A program made the translations under genes and the position numbers. Shown piece after piece: positions 8,819-19,400 of a stretch of 64,000 nucleotides of DNA; the stretch's first letter is position 1; each line of letters starts with the position of its first letter. Under the pieces are notes generated by a model. It worked only from the letters and a program-made list of their open reading frames with translations. It was not told the DNA's origin and did no database searches. The stretch covers positions 37,614-101,613 of the forward strand of contig NZ_PDWW01000014.1 in the NCBI RefSeq assembly GCF_010093445.1, in the 5' to 3' direction. Source of the DNA: Pseudoxanthomonas japonensis. Lineage in GTDB: Bacteria; Pseudomonadota; Gammaproteobacteria; Xanthomonadales; Xanthomonadaceae.

Positions 8819-10471
8819 GTGACGAACGCCACCGACGTCATCGCACACCTGCTGCCGCGCAAGGCGGCCCCCATCGTCGAACGCCAGACCGGCCTGCCTT
8901 TCGGGTGGGGCCTGTGGTTGCGCGCGCTGCCCGAGCGGCTCGGCAGGATCACCAACGAGAAGGTCGATGCGATCCTCGGCGTGTTGGCTTCGCATGCGCC
9001 GGCGGCAAGGCGCGCCACGCCCTTCCTGCCCGGGCGCATGCTGGCGCTGCGTTCGCTGTTCTACCCGGGGTGGGGGCCGCCGCCGCGCGAAGAGCGCTGG
9101 ATGCGCTGGGCGGCGGCGGTCAGCAGCGGCATGCTGCATCTGGTGTTCTTCCTGTTCCTGCTGTGGGTGGCGCTGGTGCAGATCCCGCCACCGCCCGACG
9201 AGGCCGGCGACAGCAGTCGCGTGCGCTTGGAAATGATCGGCGAGGGCAGCCCGGACGAAACCGGCGGCGCGACGCAGGCCGGCGAAACTGGCGCCGAGCA
9301 GACGGCGAGTGCCGCGCCTGCGGCGAGTCCGTCGGCGACGCCGGCGCCGCCCCAGCCGCAACCCGGCGAATCGTCGCCTCCGCCAACGGAAGTCGCGGCC
9401 CCCACCGTGGCGATGGACGTGCCGCCGCTGCCGCCGCGCGATGTGCCGGTACCCGAGATCGCGGATCAACCCTTGCAGGTCACCGAAGTCGCCGAACCGA
9501 CCCGCGCCTTCGTGTTGCCGTCCGTCACGCCGCGCCAACCGGAGATCACCCAGCCGGCGCAGCGGGAGGTGGGTGTGCCCACCCGCGAGATTCCCGCCCC
9601 GGTCACCGCGCCCGTCGTGCGCCGCGATACGCCGGTGCGTGCCATCGACGTGCCGGCGATGGCCACGCGCGACGCTGAGGTCCGTGAGCGCGAGATGGCC
9701 ACGCCTGCGCCGCAGGTACGCACGGTGCCGGTACCGTCGCGCGAGGTGTCGCCGCGTGCCGTCGCGACGCAGGAGCGCAATGTGCGGCAGGCCGAGGTCC
9801 GCGAGCCTTCGCCGCGGCCGTCTCCAGCGCCAGCGCCTGCCGTCACCACGCCGTCGACGACGGGGTCATCGAGTTCGCCTTCGACGGCGAGCACACGGGC
9901 ACCATCGACGGCGACCGCCGCACCGCGTGGCACCACGGCGCCGACGTCGAGCAATGCAGGCCCGGCGCCCGCGACGAAACCCGGTGGCTGGAGCACCCCG
10001 GCACGTACGGACGACTGGGGCAATTCGCGCCGCAACGTGGCAGGCGACAGCGCTGCCGACGGCCGCGACCAGGCGGGGCTCTACAACGCCGACGGCAGCC
10101 TGCGCGTGCCCGGCAACGCCGGCGAGGCGACAGCACAACGCGGCGCGCCTGGCGGCGGCAACGACCAGTGGACGCGCGAGCGGCTGGATGAGGCGGGCAC
10201 GTGGCTGCAGCGGCCGCCCTACGATTACGAACCGACCAGTTTCGACAAGTACTGGGTGCCCAGCGAGTCGCTGCTGGCGGAATGGGTGCGGCGCAACGTG
10301 CGCGAAGTGGACATCCCCATCCCCGGCACGAACATGAAGCTCAAGTGTTCGATCTCGGTGCTCCAGCTCGGTGGCGGGTGCGGACTGGGCAGCCTGTTCC
10401 CGGAGCCGCCGAAGGCGCGGCCGCCGCCGGAGATTCCGGTCAAGCGCACGCCGATCCCGACCGACAGCTGA
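8819..10471 (+). CDS. Proline-rich single-pass membrane protein (transmembrane repetitive protein)
   Basis: The 550-residue product starts at GTG 8819, 15 bases after nfuA. The first 95 residues are probably cytoplasmic, one transmembrane helix follows (GMLHLVFFLFLLWVALVQIP, about 100-120), and then comes a roughly 300-residue periplasmic segment of Pro, Ala, Thr, Val and Arg with loose repeats of the form VPxREV/VPTREI. A Gly/Asn/Arg-rich part and a conserved C-terminal cap (KYWVPSESLLAEWVRRNVRE; CSISVLQLGGGCGLG) end it. I recall similar proteins labelled transmembrane repetitive protein in Xanthomonas. The layout resembles TonB or other envelope-spanning proteins, but no TonB C-terminal domain is evident. 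Role unknown. Confidence 0.8.
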   Translation: MTNATDVIAHLLPRKAAPIVERQTGLPFGWGLWLRALPERLGRITNEKVDAILGVLASHAPAARRATPFLPGRMLALRSLFYPGWGPPPREERWMRWAAAVSSGMLHLVFFLFLLWVALVQIPPPPDEAGDSSRVRLEMIGEGSPDETGGATQAGETGAEQTASAAPAASPSATPAPPQPQPGESSPPPTEVAAPTVAMDVPPLPPRDVPVPEIADQPLQVTEVAEPTRAFVLPSVTPRQPEITQPAQREVGVPTREIPAPVTAPVVRRDTPVRAIDVPAMATRDAEVREREMATPAPQVRTVPVPSREVSPRAVATQERNVRQAEVREPSPRPSPAPAPAVTTPSTTGSSSSPSTASTRAPSTATAAPRGTTAPTSSNAGPAPATKPGGWSTPARTDDWGNSRRNVAGDSAADGRDQAGLYNADGSLRVPGNAGEATAQRGAPGGGNDQWTRERLDEAGTWLQRPPYDYEPTSFDKYWVPSESLLAEWVRRNVREVDIPIPGTNMKLKCSISVLQLGGGCGLGSLFPEPPKARPPPEIPVKRTPIPTDS

Positions 10472-10502
10472 TGGCGAGATGACAAGGGGTGCGCGGTGCG
10501 AT

Positions 10503-10565
10503 GCGGGAGCGACGCAAGTCGCGATGGGGTGCCGCGGTGGTTCATCGCGACTTGCGTCGCTCCCA
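10503..10565. repeat. Dispersed palindromic repeat, GGGAGCGACGCAAGTCGCGA family
   Basis: Left arm 10503-10527 (GGGAGCGACGCAAGTCGCGAT) is the near-perfect inverse of right arm 10542-10565 (CATCGCGACTTGCGTCGCTCCC), separated by about 15 bases. The same element appears at 57591-57658 and, degenerate, at 56587-56665. It looks like a REP-type element of this lineage lying between convergent genes. Confidence 0.85.
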
Positions 10566-10594
10566 CAGAAGCCGCGGGTGTCGCCGCAAACAGG

Positions 10595-10623
10595 AACGGA
10601 GCCTTGCGGCTCCGTTTCTGTTT
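10595..10623. terminator. Rho-independent terminator between convergent genes
   Basis: AACGGAGCC 10595-10603 pairs with GGCTCCGTT 10608-10616 around the loop TTGC, followed by a T-rich TTCTGTTTT on the plus strand. It serves the membrane-protein gene on the left and may also slow transcription from the cytochrome gene on the right. Confidence 0.75.
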
Positions 10624-10646
10624 TCCCGATGAGGGGAAGACAACGC

Positions 10647-11102
10647 TCAGCGATGCACGTTGTGCAGGTCGCGCAGCTGCGAGGGGCGCGAACCGAAATA
10701 GGCGGCGAGGTCGGAAATGTCCTGATCGCTGAGGTTCGCGGCCTGCGGCGACATCAGTGCGTGCTGGCGGTCGCCGCTGCGGTAGGCCTGCAGTGCGTGC
10801 GCCAGGTAGTCGCCGTACTGGCCACCCAGCTTGGGGTAGGTGTCGTCGATCGGCGCATTGCCGTCGGCGCCGTGGCAGTCGATGCAGCTCTGGCCGGTGG
10901 CCTGGCCCTTCGCCTTGGCCAGTTCCTCGCCCTTGGCGATGTGGCCCTTGGGCAGGCCGGCCGACGAGCTGGAACCGTGTTCGCCACTGGCATGGCCCGG
11001 GTTTTCGGCCGAAGCCTCGGTGTTTTCCTTCGAGCAAGCCACCAGGGCGAGGGCCGCGAACAGGACGATGGCTAGACGCTGGGCGTGCTTGGCGTTGGGC
11101 AT
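10647..11102 (-). CDS. c-type cytochrome lipoprotein
   Basis: This 151-residue protein has a lipoprotein signal (LFAALALVAC, Cys near 23), a Ser/Gly/Glu-rich linker, and a single class I cytochrome c domain. Heme attaches at CIDCH (residues about 73-77), and the distal Met is probably in HALMSPQA. The domain pattern (GxxLAKxK...QSCIDCHGADGNA...YPKLGGQYGDYLAHAL) is the c4/c5-like or c553 type. It would shuttle electrons in the periplasm while tethered to a membrane. It lies seven bases downstream of a second cytochrome gene on the same strand, so the two are almost surely one operon. Electron donor and acceptor are not evident. Confidence 0.9.
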   Translation of the reverse strand: MPNAKHAQRLAIVLFAALALVACSKENTEASAENPGHASGEHGSSSSAGLPKGHIAKGEELAKAKGQATGQSCIDCHGADGNAPIDDTYPKLGGQYGDYLAHALQAYRSGDRQHALMSPQAANLSDQDISDLAAYFGSRPSQLRDLHNVHR

Positions 11103-11109
11103 GGTGGTC

Positions 11110-11511
11110 TTACTTGACGGTGGAAAGGAATGCGGCGATGTCGGCGATGTCCTGGTCAGAGAAGCTCTGCGCCTGGGCCTGCATCGTGGGGTGCTTGCGG
11201 TTGCCGGTGCGGTACTCGGTCAGTGCGTTGGCCAGGTAGTCGGCCGACTGGCCACCGATCTTCGGCACCTTGAAGCTCGGATACGCATTCTTGTAGCCGA
11301 CGATGCCGTGGCAGCCCTGGCAGGTGTAGGTGAGCGTGCGGCCGGTGTCGGCATTGCCGACCAGCGGCTTGGGTGCGGCGGCGGGCGCCGTGGCCGGTGC
11401 GGCAGCTTCGGTCGCCGGCGGCGCGGCCTGGGGGTCCTGTTGTGCGGTCAGGGCGGCCAGCGGAAGGGCGGCCAAGGCAAGGCAAGCGGCGAGCGGAAGC
11501 AGTCGCATCAT
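11110..11511 (-). CDS. Periplasmic c-type cytochrome
   Basis: The product is about 133 residues from ATG 11509-11511, with a second ATG one codon later. It has a cleavable signal peptide (MRLLPLAACLALAALPLAALTA), an Ala/Pro-rich spacer and one cytochrome c domain with heme motif CQGCH and likely Met ligand in HPTMQAQA. The longer upstream frame to 11829 is not supported by sequence type. It is first in a two-gene operon with the cytochrome at 10647-11102; the two domains are similar (KIGGQSADYLANALTEYRTGNRKHP versus YPKLGGQYGDYLAHAL), suggesting an old duplication. A TATACT -10-like box lies at 11571-11576 on the minus strand. Confidence 0.88.
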   Translation of the reverse strand: MMRLLPLAACLALAALPLAALTAQQDPQAAPPATEAAAPATAPAAAPKPLVGNADTGRTLTYTCQGCHGIVGYKNAYPSFKVPKIGGQSADYLANALTEYRTGNRKHPTMQAQAQSFSDQDIADIAAFLSTVK

Positions 11512-11827
11512 TCTCGTGGAACTCTCAGGTTGCGCGCGCCGCGTACCACCGCGGCGCTTGGCTGAACGCAAGTATAGCCTGCGACCGAATGTCGCGCACA
11601 GGCATGGCATGTGGCGGTGCGCCTGCGACGCCGCCGCCGGCAGGGAGCGTCCTGGCATCGCGGGATCGAACGTCCGCATGGCGTGTCGCGGGGCCGCGCG
11701 TCTCCAGTGGAAGCGGCCTGCAGCACAACGTCCGACGCAAGTCACCATGACCTTCGGCGCATGGCAGCCATTCAGGGGTGATATACCTTCATACAACACC
11801 ACCACAACACCACCACGGTACCGCCCC
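11512..11827. promoter_or_regulatory. Divergent promoter region, cytochrome operon / efflux operon
   Basis: No gene is evident in this 316-base stretch. On the minus strand a TATACT box (11571-11576) could serve the cytochrome operon, without a clear -35. On the plus strand TATACC at 11782-11787 lies before the efflux operon, followed by a short tandem CACCACCACAACACCACCAC at about 11799-11818. No regulator gene is adjacent. Confidence 0.35.
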
Positions 11828-12970
11828 ATGTCCCGACCCCGCCCCCATTCCGGCCGTTCCTACCTGCGCCTCGCACTGATGCCCGTCCTGTGCGGCCTGC
11901 TGGTCCTGTCCGCCTGCAAGGGGGGCGGCCCCACGCCGGAGGCCCAGGCCAAGAACGGCGAGGCATCGAAGGAGTCCGAAGCCGTTCCGGTCGAAGTGGC
12001 CAAGGCCACGCACCGTACGGTGGCTGCCAGCTACAGCGGTACCGCGGCGCTGGAGGCGTTGGGCGAGTCGCAGGTGGTCGCCAAGACGTCCGGCGTCGCA
12101 CTGGCCGTGCTGGTCGATGAAGGGCAGATCGTCCGCGCCGGCCAGGCGCTGGTGAGGCTTGATGCCGACCGCTCGCGCCTGCAGGTGGCCCAGGCCGAAG
12201 CGCAGATGCGCAAGCTGGAAAACAACTACCGTCGTGCGCAGCAACTGGTCGAACAGCAGATGATCAGCGCCAACGACGTCGACCAGATCAAGTACGACCT
12301 GGAGAACGCGCGGGCTGTCTACCGTGCCGCCTCGCTGGAACTGTCCTACACCACGGTCACCGCGCCGATCTCCGGCGTGGTCGCGTCGCGCTCGATCAAG
12401 ACCGGCAACTTCGTGCAGATCAACTCGCCGATCATCCGCATCGTCGACAGTTCGCGGCTCGAAGCCACGTTGAACGTGCCCGAGCGGGAAATCGCCAAGC
12501 TCAAGCCGGGCCAGGCCGTCGGGCTGGTGGTGGACGCACTGCCCGGCAAGCAGTTCACCGGCGAGGTGGATCGTGTCGCGCCGGTGGTGGACAACGGTAC
12601 CGGCACGTTCCGCGTGGTGGCCTCGTTCCCGGGCGAAGGCGAGCTGCAGCCCGGCATGTTCGGCCGGCTGAACATCAACTACGACCAGCGCGCCGATGCG
12701 CTGGTGGTGCCGCGCACCGCGTTGCTGGAGGACGGTGGCGAGCCCGCCGTCTACGTGGTGCGCGATGGCAAGGCGCAACGTACCGTGCTGAAGCTGGGCT
12801 ACAACGATGCCGGCTGGGTCGAGGTGCGTGAAGGCCTGAAAATCGGTGACCAGGTGGTGATCGCCGGCAAGGCTGCGCTGCGCGAAGGCAGTGCGGTGCA
12901 GGTGATCGGCCAGGAGAAGAAGGCTGCCACCGCAGCCAAGGCGCCGGCCGCGGAGGCGAGCAAGCAATGA
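11828..12970 (+). CDS. RND efflux periplasmic adaptor, lipoprotein
   Basis: This 380-residue membrane fusion protein connects an inner-membrane RND pump with an outer-membrane channel. It starts at ATG 11828 and has a lipoprotein signal ending LLVLSACKGG (lipobox LSAC). The usual order of parts is visible: a lipoyl half (VDEGQIVRAGQALVRLDADR), a coiled-coil hairpin (RLQVAQAEAQMRKLENNYRR), the second lipoyl half (TVTAPISGVVASRSIKTGNF), a beta barrel (FTGEVDRVAPVVDNGTGTF) and a C-terminal membrane-proximal domain. Its stop overlaps the first permease start by four bases (ATGA). The pairing with two permeases resembles mdtABC. Substrates cannot be read from sequence. Confidence 0.92.
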   Translation: MSRPRPHSGRSYLRLALMPVLCGLLVLSACKGGGPTPEAQAKNGEASKESEAVPVEVAKATHRTVAASYSGTAALEALGESQVVAKTSGVALAVLVDEGQIVRAGQALVRLDADRSRLQVAQAEAQMRKLENNYRRAQQLVEQQMISANDVDQIKYDLENARAVYRAASLELSYTTVTAPISGVVASRSIKTGNFVQINSPIIRIVDSSRLEATLNVPEREIAKLKPGQAVGLVVDALPGKQFTGEVDRVAPVVDNGTGTFRVVASFPGEGELQPGMFGRLNINYDQRADALVVPRTALLEDGGEPAVYVVRDGKAQRTVLKLGYNDAGWVEVREGLKIGDQVVIAGKAALREGSAVQVIGQEKKAATAAKAPAAEASKQ

Positions 12971-15900
12971 GTGCACACGGACCTTCGGCGTCCGGTGGTG
13001 GCTTCGACCTGATCGAATTTTCCACGCGCCGCCGCGTCACCATCGCGATGATGACGCTCACCCTGGTGCTGTTCGGCCTGATCTCGCTGTCCAGCCTGAA
13101 AGTCGAACTGCTGCCGGATCTCAGCTATCCGACGCTGACGGTGCGCACCGACTATGAAGGTGCAGCGCCGGCGGAAGTGGAGACGCTCATTTCGCAGCCG
13201 GCCGAAGAAGCGCTCGGCATCGTCAAGGGCCTGCGCAAGCTCAAGTCGATCTCCCGGACCGGGCAGAGCGACGTGGTGCTGGAGTTCGCGTGGGGCACGG
13301 ACATGCAGCAGGCCGGCCTGGACGTGCGCGACAAGATGGAGACGCTGCAGTTGCCGCTGGAGGCCAAGGCTCCGGTGCTGCTGCGCTTCAATCCTTCCAC
13401 GCAGCCGATCATGCGCCTGGCGCTTTCGTCGAAGCAGGAAGCCGGCAACGAGGCCGATGCGATCCGCCGTCTGATGGAACTGCGCCGTTACGCCGACGAG
13501 GACCTCAAGCGCAAGCTCGAGCCGGTTGCGGGCGTCGCCGCGGTCAAGGTGGGCGGTGGTCTGGAAGACGAAATCCAGGTCGACATCGACCAGCGCAAGC
13601 TCGCCCAACTGGGCCTGTCGCTGGACAACGTCATCCAGCGCCTGCAGCAGGAGAACGTGAACCTGTCCGGCGGTCGTCTGGAGGAGGGCTCGCAACGCTA
13701 CCTGGTGCGCACGGTCAACCAGTTCGCCACGGTCGATCAGATGCGCGAGATGCTGCTGACCACATCGGCGGGGGCCTCGTCCAGCAGTTCGACCGGCACC
13801 AACCAGCAGTTGATGACGGCGATCCTGGGCAGCAGCGATCCCAACGTGATCGCGGCGCTGCGCAGCGATGCCAGCGGTGGCGCGCCGAGCGTACGCCTGA
13901 AGGACGTTGCCGACGTGCGCCAGGGGTACAAGGAGCGCGAAGCGGTGATCCGCAGCGCCGGCCACGAGGCGGTGGAACTGGCCGTCTACAAGGAAGGCGA
14001 TGCCAATACGGTGTCCACCGCCGATGCGCTGGAACAACGCCTGGAACTGATCCGCAAGGAAATGCCCAAGGACATCGAGATGACCATGGTGGAGGACCAG
14101 TCGGTCTTCATCCGCCATGCCATCAAGGACGTCAAGGTCGATGCGGTGATCGGTGGCCTGCTGTCGATCCTGATCATCTTCCTGTTCCTTCGCGATGGCT
14201 GGAGCACCTTCGTCATCTCGCTGTCGCTGCCGATCTCGATCATCGCCACCTTCTTCTTCATGGGCCAGTTGGGCCTGAGCCTGAACGTGATGTCGCTCGG
14301 CGGCCTGGCGCTGGCCACGGGTCTGGTGGTCGACGATTCGATCGTGGTGCTGGAGTCGATCGCCAAGGCGCGCGAGCGCGGCATGGGCATATTGGAAGCC
14401 GCGATCAAGGGCACGCGAGAAGTGTTCATGGCAGTGGTCGCCTCCACGCTCACCACGATCGCGGTGTTCCTGCCGCTGGTGTTCGTCGAGGGCATCGCCG
14501 GCCAGTTGTTCCGCGACCAGGCGTTGACGGTGTCGATCGCCATCGCAGTGTCGCTGGTGGTGTCGATGACGCTGATTCCCATGCTGAGCGCACTGAAGGG
14601 CCGTCCGCCGCTCGAATTCCCCGCGGAAACGCCGCGCGAGCCCTGGCGTCCGGAAAGCCGCTGGAAGAAGCCGGCGGCTTACGCGGGGCGTGGCATCGGC
14701 GCGCTGTTCCAGTACGGCTTCTTCTCGCTGGTGTGGCTGGTGGTGCGGATCTTCCGCGGCCTCGCGGCGGTGATCGGGCCGGTGATGCGCAAGGCCAGCG
14801 ACCTGGCGATGGCGCCGTACGGGAAGGCCGAGGCCGGTTACCTGCGGATGCTGCCGGCCGCGTTGAAGCGCCCAGTCCCGGTGCTGGGCGGCGCTGCGCT
14901 GGCGTTCGCGCTGACCCTTGCCGCGCTGCCGTTGCTGGGCGTGGACCTGATCCCGCAACTTGCGCAGGACCGTTTCGAGATGACCGCCAAGCTGCCTCCG
15001 GGCACACCGTTGGCGCAGACCGACGCGCTGGTGCGTGAGGTGCAGCGCGCGCATGCTGGCGAGGCGGGCACGCGCCTGCTGTACGGCGTTTCCGGTACCG
15101 GCACGCGCCTGGACGCCAGTCCGACCGAGAGCGGCGAGAACATCGGCAAGCTGTCGGTGGTGATGACCGACAACGCGCGCGAGCAGGCGCTGGTCGAGAG
15201 CCTGCGCGAGACCATGAAACAGTGGCCGGAAGCCCAGGTCGACTTCGCCCGTCCGGAGCTGTTCGCCCTGGCACCCCCGCTCGAGATCGAAATCGAAGGC
15301 AACAACCTGGAGTCGATCCGCGTGGCGGGCAACCGCCTCGCCGAACTGCTGCGGCAGAGCCCGCACTACGCCGACGTGAAGTCGACGGTGGAACAGGGGT
15401 TCCCCGAGATCCAGATCGTGTTCGACCAGGACCGGGCGGCCGCGCTGGGCCTGACCACGCGGCAGATCGCCGATGCCGTGGTCAACAAGGTACGCGGCAA
15501 CGTCGCCACGCGCTACAGCTTCCGCGACCGCAAGATCGACGTGCTGGTACGCGTGCAGGAATCCGAGCGCGCCTCGGTCGACGACATCCGCCGCCTGATC
15601 GTCAATCCCGGCGGCAACAAGCCGGTGGAGTTGATCTCGGTGGCCGATGTCATCGCCACCACCGGTCCGAGCGAGATCCATCGCGCCGACCAGCGTCGTG
15701 TGGCCATCGTGTCGGCCAACCTGCGCGACATCGACCTGGGCAAGGCCATCACGGAAGTCCGGGACATGGTGTCGAAGAACCCGCTGGGCACCGACGTGGG
15801 CATGCGCATCGGCGGCCAGGGCGAGGAACTGGGCGAGTCGATCCGTTCGCTGCTCTTCGCGTTCGGCCTGGCGATCTTCCTGGTCTACCTGGTCATGGCC

Positions 15901-16434
15901 TCGCAGTTCGAATCGCTGCTGCACCCGTTCGTCATCCTGTTCACCATCCCGCTGGCGCTGGTCGGTGCGGTGGCGGCGCTGCTGCTGTCGCGTTCGCCGG
16001 TATCGGTGGTGGTGTTCATCGGCCTGATCCTGCTGGTCGGCCTGGTGGTGAAGAACGCGATCATCCTGATCGACAAGGTCAATCAGCTGCGCGAGGAAGG
16101 CGTCGCCAAGCGCGTGGCGCTGGTGGAAGGCGCACGCTCGCGCCTGCGCCCGATCATGATGACCACGCTGTGCGCGGTGTTCGGCTTCCTGCCGCTGGCG
16201 CTGGCCTTCGGGCAAGGTGCCGAAGTGCGGTCGCCGATGGCGATCACGGTGATCGGCGGCCTGCTGGTATCCACGCTGCTGACGCTGCTGGTGATCCCGG
16301 TGGTGTACGACCTGCTGGACCGCAAACCGGACGAGTTCTATGCCGAACGCGGTCGTCGCGCGCGCCTCGTCGCCGCGCAGGCCGAGCAGGTGATCTCGCA
16401 CGAGGATGATCCCATCGGTCGCGTCGGGGGCTGA
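12967..16434 (+). CDS. RND efflux permease (first of two)
   Basis: This 1155-residue inner-membrane proton-driven pump has two homologous halves of six helices and large periplasmic loops. TM1 follows EFSTRRRVTIAMM. The proton-relay pair is intact in GLVVDDSIVVLESI (about residues 456-457). The second half carries LVGLVVKNAIILIDKVNQLR and the family RLRPIMMTTLCAVFGFLPLA stretch. A Ser-rich insert near residues 265-285 (TTSAGASSSSSTGTNQQ) and an extended loop between halves make it longer than AcrB. It overlaps the adaptor gene by four bases and is four bases from the second permease, so the three proteins likely form one complex, with an outer-membrane factor supplied elsewhere. Confidence 0.93.
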   Translation: MSAHGPSASGGGFDLIEFSTRRRVTIAMMTLTLVLFGLISLSSLKVELLPDLSYPTLTVRTDYEGAAPAEVETLISQPAEEALGIVKGLRKLKSISRTGQSDVVLEFAWGTDMQQAGLDVRDKMETLQLPLEAKAPVLLRFNPSTQPIMRLALSSKQEAGNEADAIRRLMELRRYADEDLKRKLEPVAGVAAVKVGGGLEDEIQVDIDQRKLAQLGLSLDNVIQRLQQENVNLSGGRLEEGSQRYLVRTVNQFATVDQMREMLLTTSAGASSSSSTGTNQQLMTAILGSSDPNVIAALRSDASGGAPSVRLKDVADVRQGYKEREAVIRSAGHEAVELAVYKEGDANTVSTADALEQRLELIRKEMPKDIEMTMVEDQSVFIRHAIKDVKVDAVIGGLLSILIIFLFLRDGWSTFVISLSLPISIIATFFFMGQLGLSLNVMSLGGLALATGLVVDDSIVVLESIAKARERGMGILEAAIKGTREVFMAVVASTLTTIAVFLPLVFVEGIAGQLFRDQALTVSIAIAVSLVVSMTLIPMLSALKGRPPLEFPAETPREPWRPESRWKKPAAYAGRGIGALFQYGFFSLVWLVVRIFRGLAAVIGPVMRKASDLAMAPYGKAEAGYLRMLPAALKRPVPVLGGAALAFALTLAALPLLGVDLIPQLAQDRFEMTAKLPPGTPLAQTDALVREVQRAHAGEAGTRLLYGVSGTGTRLDASPTESGENIGKLSVVMTDNAREQALVESLRETMKQWPEAQVDFARPELFALAPPLEIEIEGNNLESIRVAGNRLAELLRQSPHYADVKSTVEQGFPEIQIVFDQDRAAALGLTTRQIADAVVNKVRGNVATRYSFRDRKIDVLVRVQESERASVDDIRRLIVNPGGNKPVELISVADVIATTGPSEIHRADQRRVAIVSANLRDIDLGKAITEVRDMVSKNPLGTDVGMRIGGQGEELGESIRSLLFAFGLAIFLVYLVMASQFESLLHPFVILFTIPLALVGAVAALLLSRSPVSVVVFIGLILLVGLVVKNAIILIDKVNQLREEGVAKRVALVEGARSRLRPIMMTTLCAVFGFLPLALAFGQGAEVRSPMAITVIGGLLVSTLLTLLVIPVVYDLLDRKPDEFYAERGRRARLVAAQAEQVISHEDDPIGRVGG

Positions 16435-16438
16435 TCCG

Positions 16439-19400
16439 ATGAACATCACCGAGCTGTCCATCCGCCGCCCTGTCACCACCATCATGTTGTTCGTATCGAT
16501 GGTGGTGATCGGCCTGATCGCCTCGTTCCGGCTGCCGCTGGAGGCCGAGCCGGAAGCCACCATACCGTTCTTCTTCGTCTCGTTGCCATATCCGGGATCC
16601 ACCCCGGAAGAAGTCGAGCGCAACCTGCTGCGGCCGGTGGAGGAGGCCATCGCCACGATGCCGGGCATCAAGACGATGAACTCGCGCGCCAATGCCGAAG
16701 GCGGCCAGATCCAGGTCGAATTCAGCGATTGGGACCGGGACATCGCGATGGCCGCCTCCGAGGCGCGCGAACGCATAGATGCGGTGCGAGACGAGTTGCC
16801 GGATGATTTCCGCCGCTATTACGTGCAACGTTGGAGCACCAGCGACCAGGAGGCGATCAGCCTTCGCCTCAGTAGCCAGGAAGACCTGACGGCCCGCGCC
16901 GACCTGCTGGAGCGCAGCATCAAGCAGCATCTGGAACGGTTGCCGGGTGTGGCGCGCGTCGAGGTCGAGGGCGTGGCAAGGCAGGAAGTGCTGGTCGCCT
17001 TGGACAAGGACCGCATCAGTGCTCACGGGGTTGCGCTCAACGAGCTGGTCGGCAAGTTGCAGGCGGCCAACTTCTCCGTGTCCGCCGGGCAGATCACCGA
17101 AGACGGCCGCCGCCTGCGCGTGCAGCCGCGCGGCGAGTTGCTCGAACTGCAGGCGTTGCGCGACCTGCCGATCGATGGGCGCGGCACGCGCCTGTCCGAT
17201 ATCGCCGATGTCAGCCTGCAGCCGCAGCGCATGAGCTACGTGCGCAAGATGGAAGGCAAGCCCAGCGTGGGCGTGGACATCTACAAGGAGCGTTCGGCGA
17301 ACCTCGTCGACCTGTCGAGGACGGTGGGCAAGGAAGTGGAGGCGCTGCGTCAGGACCCGGCGATGCACGGGGTCGACATCGAGGTCGCCTGGGATTCGGG
17401 CAAGGCGGTGACCAGTTCGCTGCTGGCGCTGGCGGAAGCGGGGGCGATCGGCCTGGTGCTGTCGGTGATCGTGCTGTACGCCTTCCTGCGCCACTGGCCG
17501 TCGACGCTGATGGTGTCCATGGCCATCCCGATCTGCTTCATCATGACGCTCGGCTTCATGTACTTCGTCGGGATAAGCCTGAACATCATCTCGATGATGG
17601 GCCTGCTGCTCGCGGTCGGTATGCTGGTCGACAATGCGGTGGTGGTGGTCGAAAGCATCTACCAGGAACGGGAGAAGTTCCCCGACCAACCGGAGGTCGC
17701 CTCGATCATCGGTACCCGCCACGTGGCGATCGCGCTGTCGGCCGGCACCCTGTGCCACTGCGTGGTGTTCCTGCCGATGATGTTCGGCGAGAAGAACATC
17801 ATCACGATCTACCTCTCGCAGCTGGCGGTCACCATCTCGTTCTCGCTGCTGGCTTCGTGGCTGGTGGCCGTGAGCCTGATCCCCATGCTGTCGGCGCGGA
17901 TGAAGACGCCGCCTGCCGTGAAGTCGCCACTGATCAGCCGTCTGCAGGAACGCTACGCGCGCGTGCTCCGCTGGACGCTGGAACACCGTGGCTGGAGCGT
18001 CGCCGGCATCCTGCTGATCTCGGCGATCAGCGTCTTCCCGATGATGAATACCAGCGGCGGCGGCGACGACAATGATCCCGACGAGATCAACATCTTCTAC
18101 CAGTGGAAGGGCTCCTACTCGAAGGAGGAGATGGGCAAGGAAGTGCAGCGGGTGGAGGACTTCGTCAATGCCAACCGCAAGGAGTTCCACATCAAGCGGG
18201 TGTACAGCCGCTACTCCGAGCAGGGCTGGGCGCAGACGCGGCTCTATCTGGACATCGACGATCGTGAAGTAAGCAAGAAGATCGAGGAGGAAGTCCGCAA
18301 GGGCTTGCCGCAGTCGGCGCGGGCCAAGCTCGGCATCGGCTGGCCAGGCGGCATGGGCAGCGAGGGCCAGGGTGTGCGCTTCAGCCTGATCGGCGACTCC
18401 AGCCAGACCCTGCGCGAGCTGGCCGAAGACGTCATGCCCATCCTGGCGCGCGATCCGAAACTGCGTGACGTGCGCGTGGATGTCGGCGATGCCAATTCCG
18501 AGCTGGCGGTACAGGTGAACCGCGAGCGTGCGGCCTCCTACGGCTTCAGCGCGCAACAGGTGGCGCAGTTCGTCGGCATGGCATTGCGCGGCTCGTCGCT
18601 GCGGGATTTCCATCGCGACGACGTGGAGATTCCGGTCAACGTGCGCTTCGCCGGATCGGATCACTACGGCATTGAAGACCTGTCCTCGTTCATGGTGCGC
18701 AGCGCCTCGGGCAAGGAGATTCCCCTGCTTGCGATGGTCGACGTCAACGTCAACCCCGCTGCCAACTCGATCCAGCGCCTGAACCGCCAGACGATGCTGC
18801 GGATCGAAGCCGGGCTGGCCAAGGATGTGTCGATGGAGGACGCGCGCAAGTCCGTGGAAGCGACGCTGGACGGCATGGAGTTCCCGCCTGGCTATGGCTA
18901 CACGTTCAATGGCGCGGGCTTCAACATCAACTTCGACGGCATGGACCAGATGGTAACGGCCATCATGATCGCGCTGGTGTTGATGCTAGTGATCATGGCA
19001 GCGGTGTTCGAGTCGCTGCTGTTCCCGGTCGCCATCATGTCCTGCGTGCTGTTCTCGATCTTCGGCGTGTACTGGTTGTTCTGGCTGACGGGGACCGAGA
19101 TGAACATCATGGCGGTGATCGGCATCCTGGTGCTGATGGGCGTGGTCGTGAACAACGGCATCGTGATGATCGAGCACATCAACAACCTGCGGCGGCGCGG
19201 CATGGCGCGGACGGATGCGCTGGTGGAAGGCAGTCGCGAACGCCTGCGCCCGATCATGATGACGATGGGCACGGCGATCCTGGCGATGATCCCGATCGCG
19301 CTGAACACGCAGACTGCCGACGGCATGCCTCCTTACCACCCGATGGCGCGTGCCATCGCCGGCGGGCTGGCGTTCTCGACGGTCGTCAGTCTGATGTTCC

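Noticed and set aside
12799..16776. Minus-strand open frame of 1325 codons opposite the RND permease
   Set aside because: His/Arg/Gln-rich shadow of the permease gene, with no recognisable domain.
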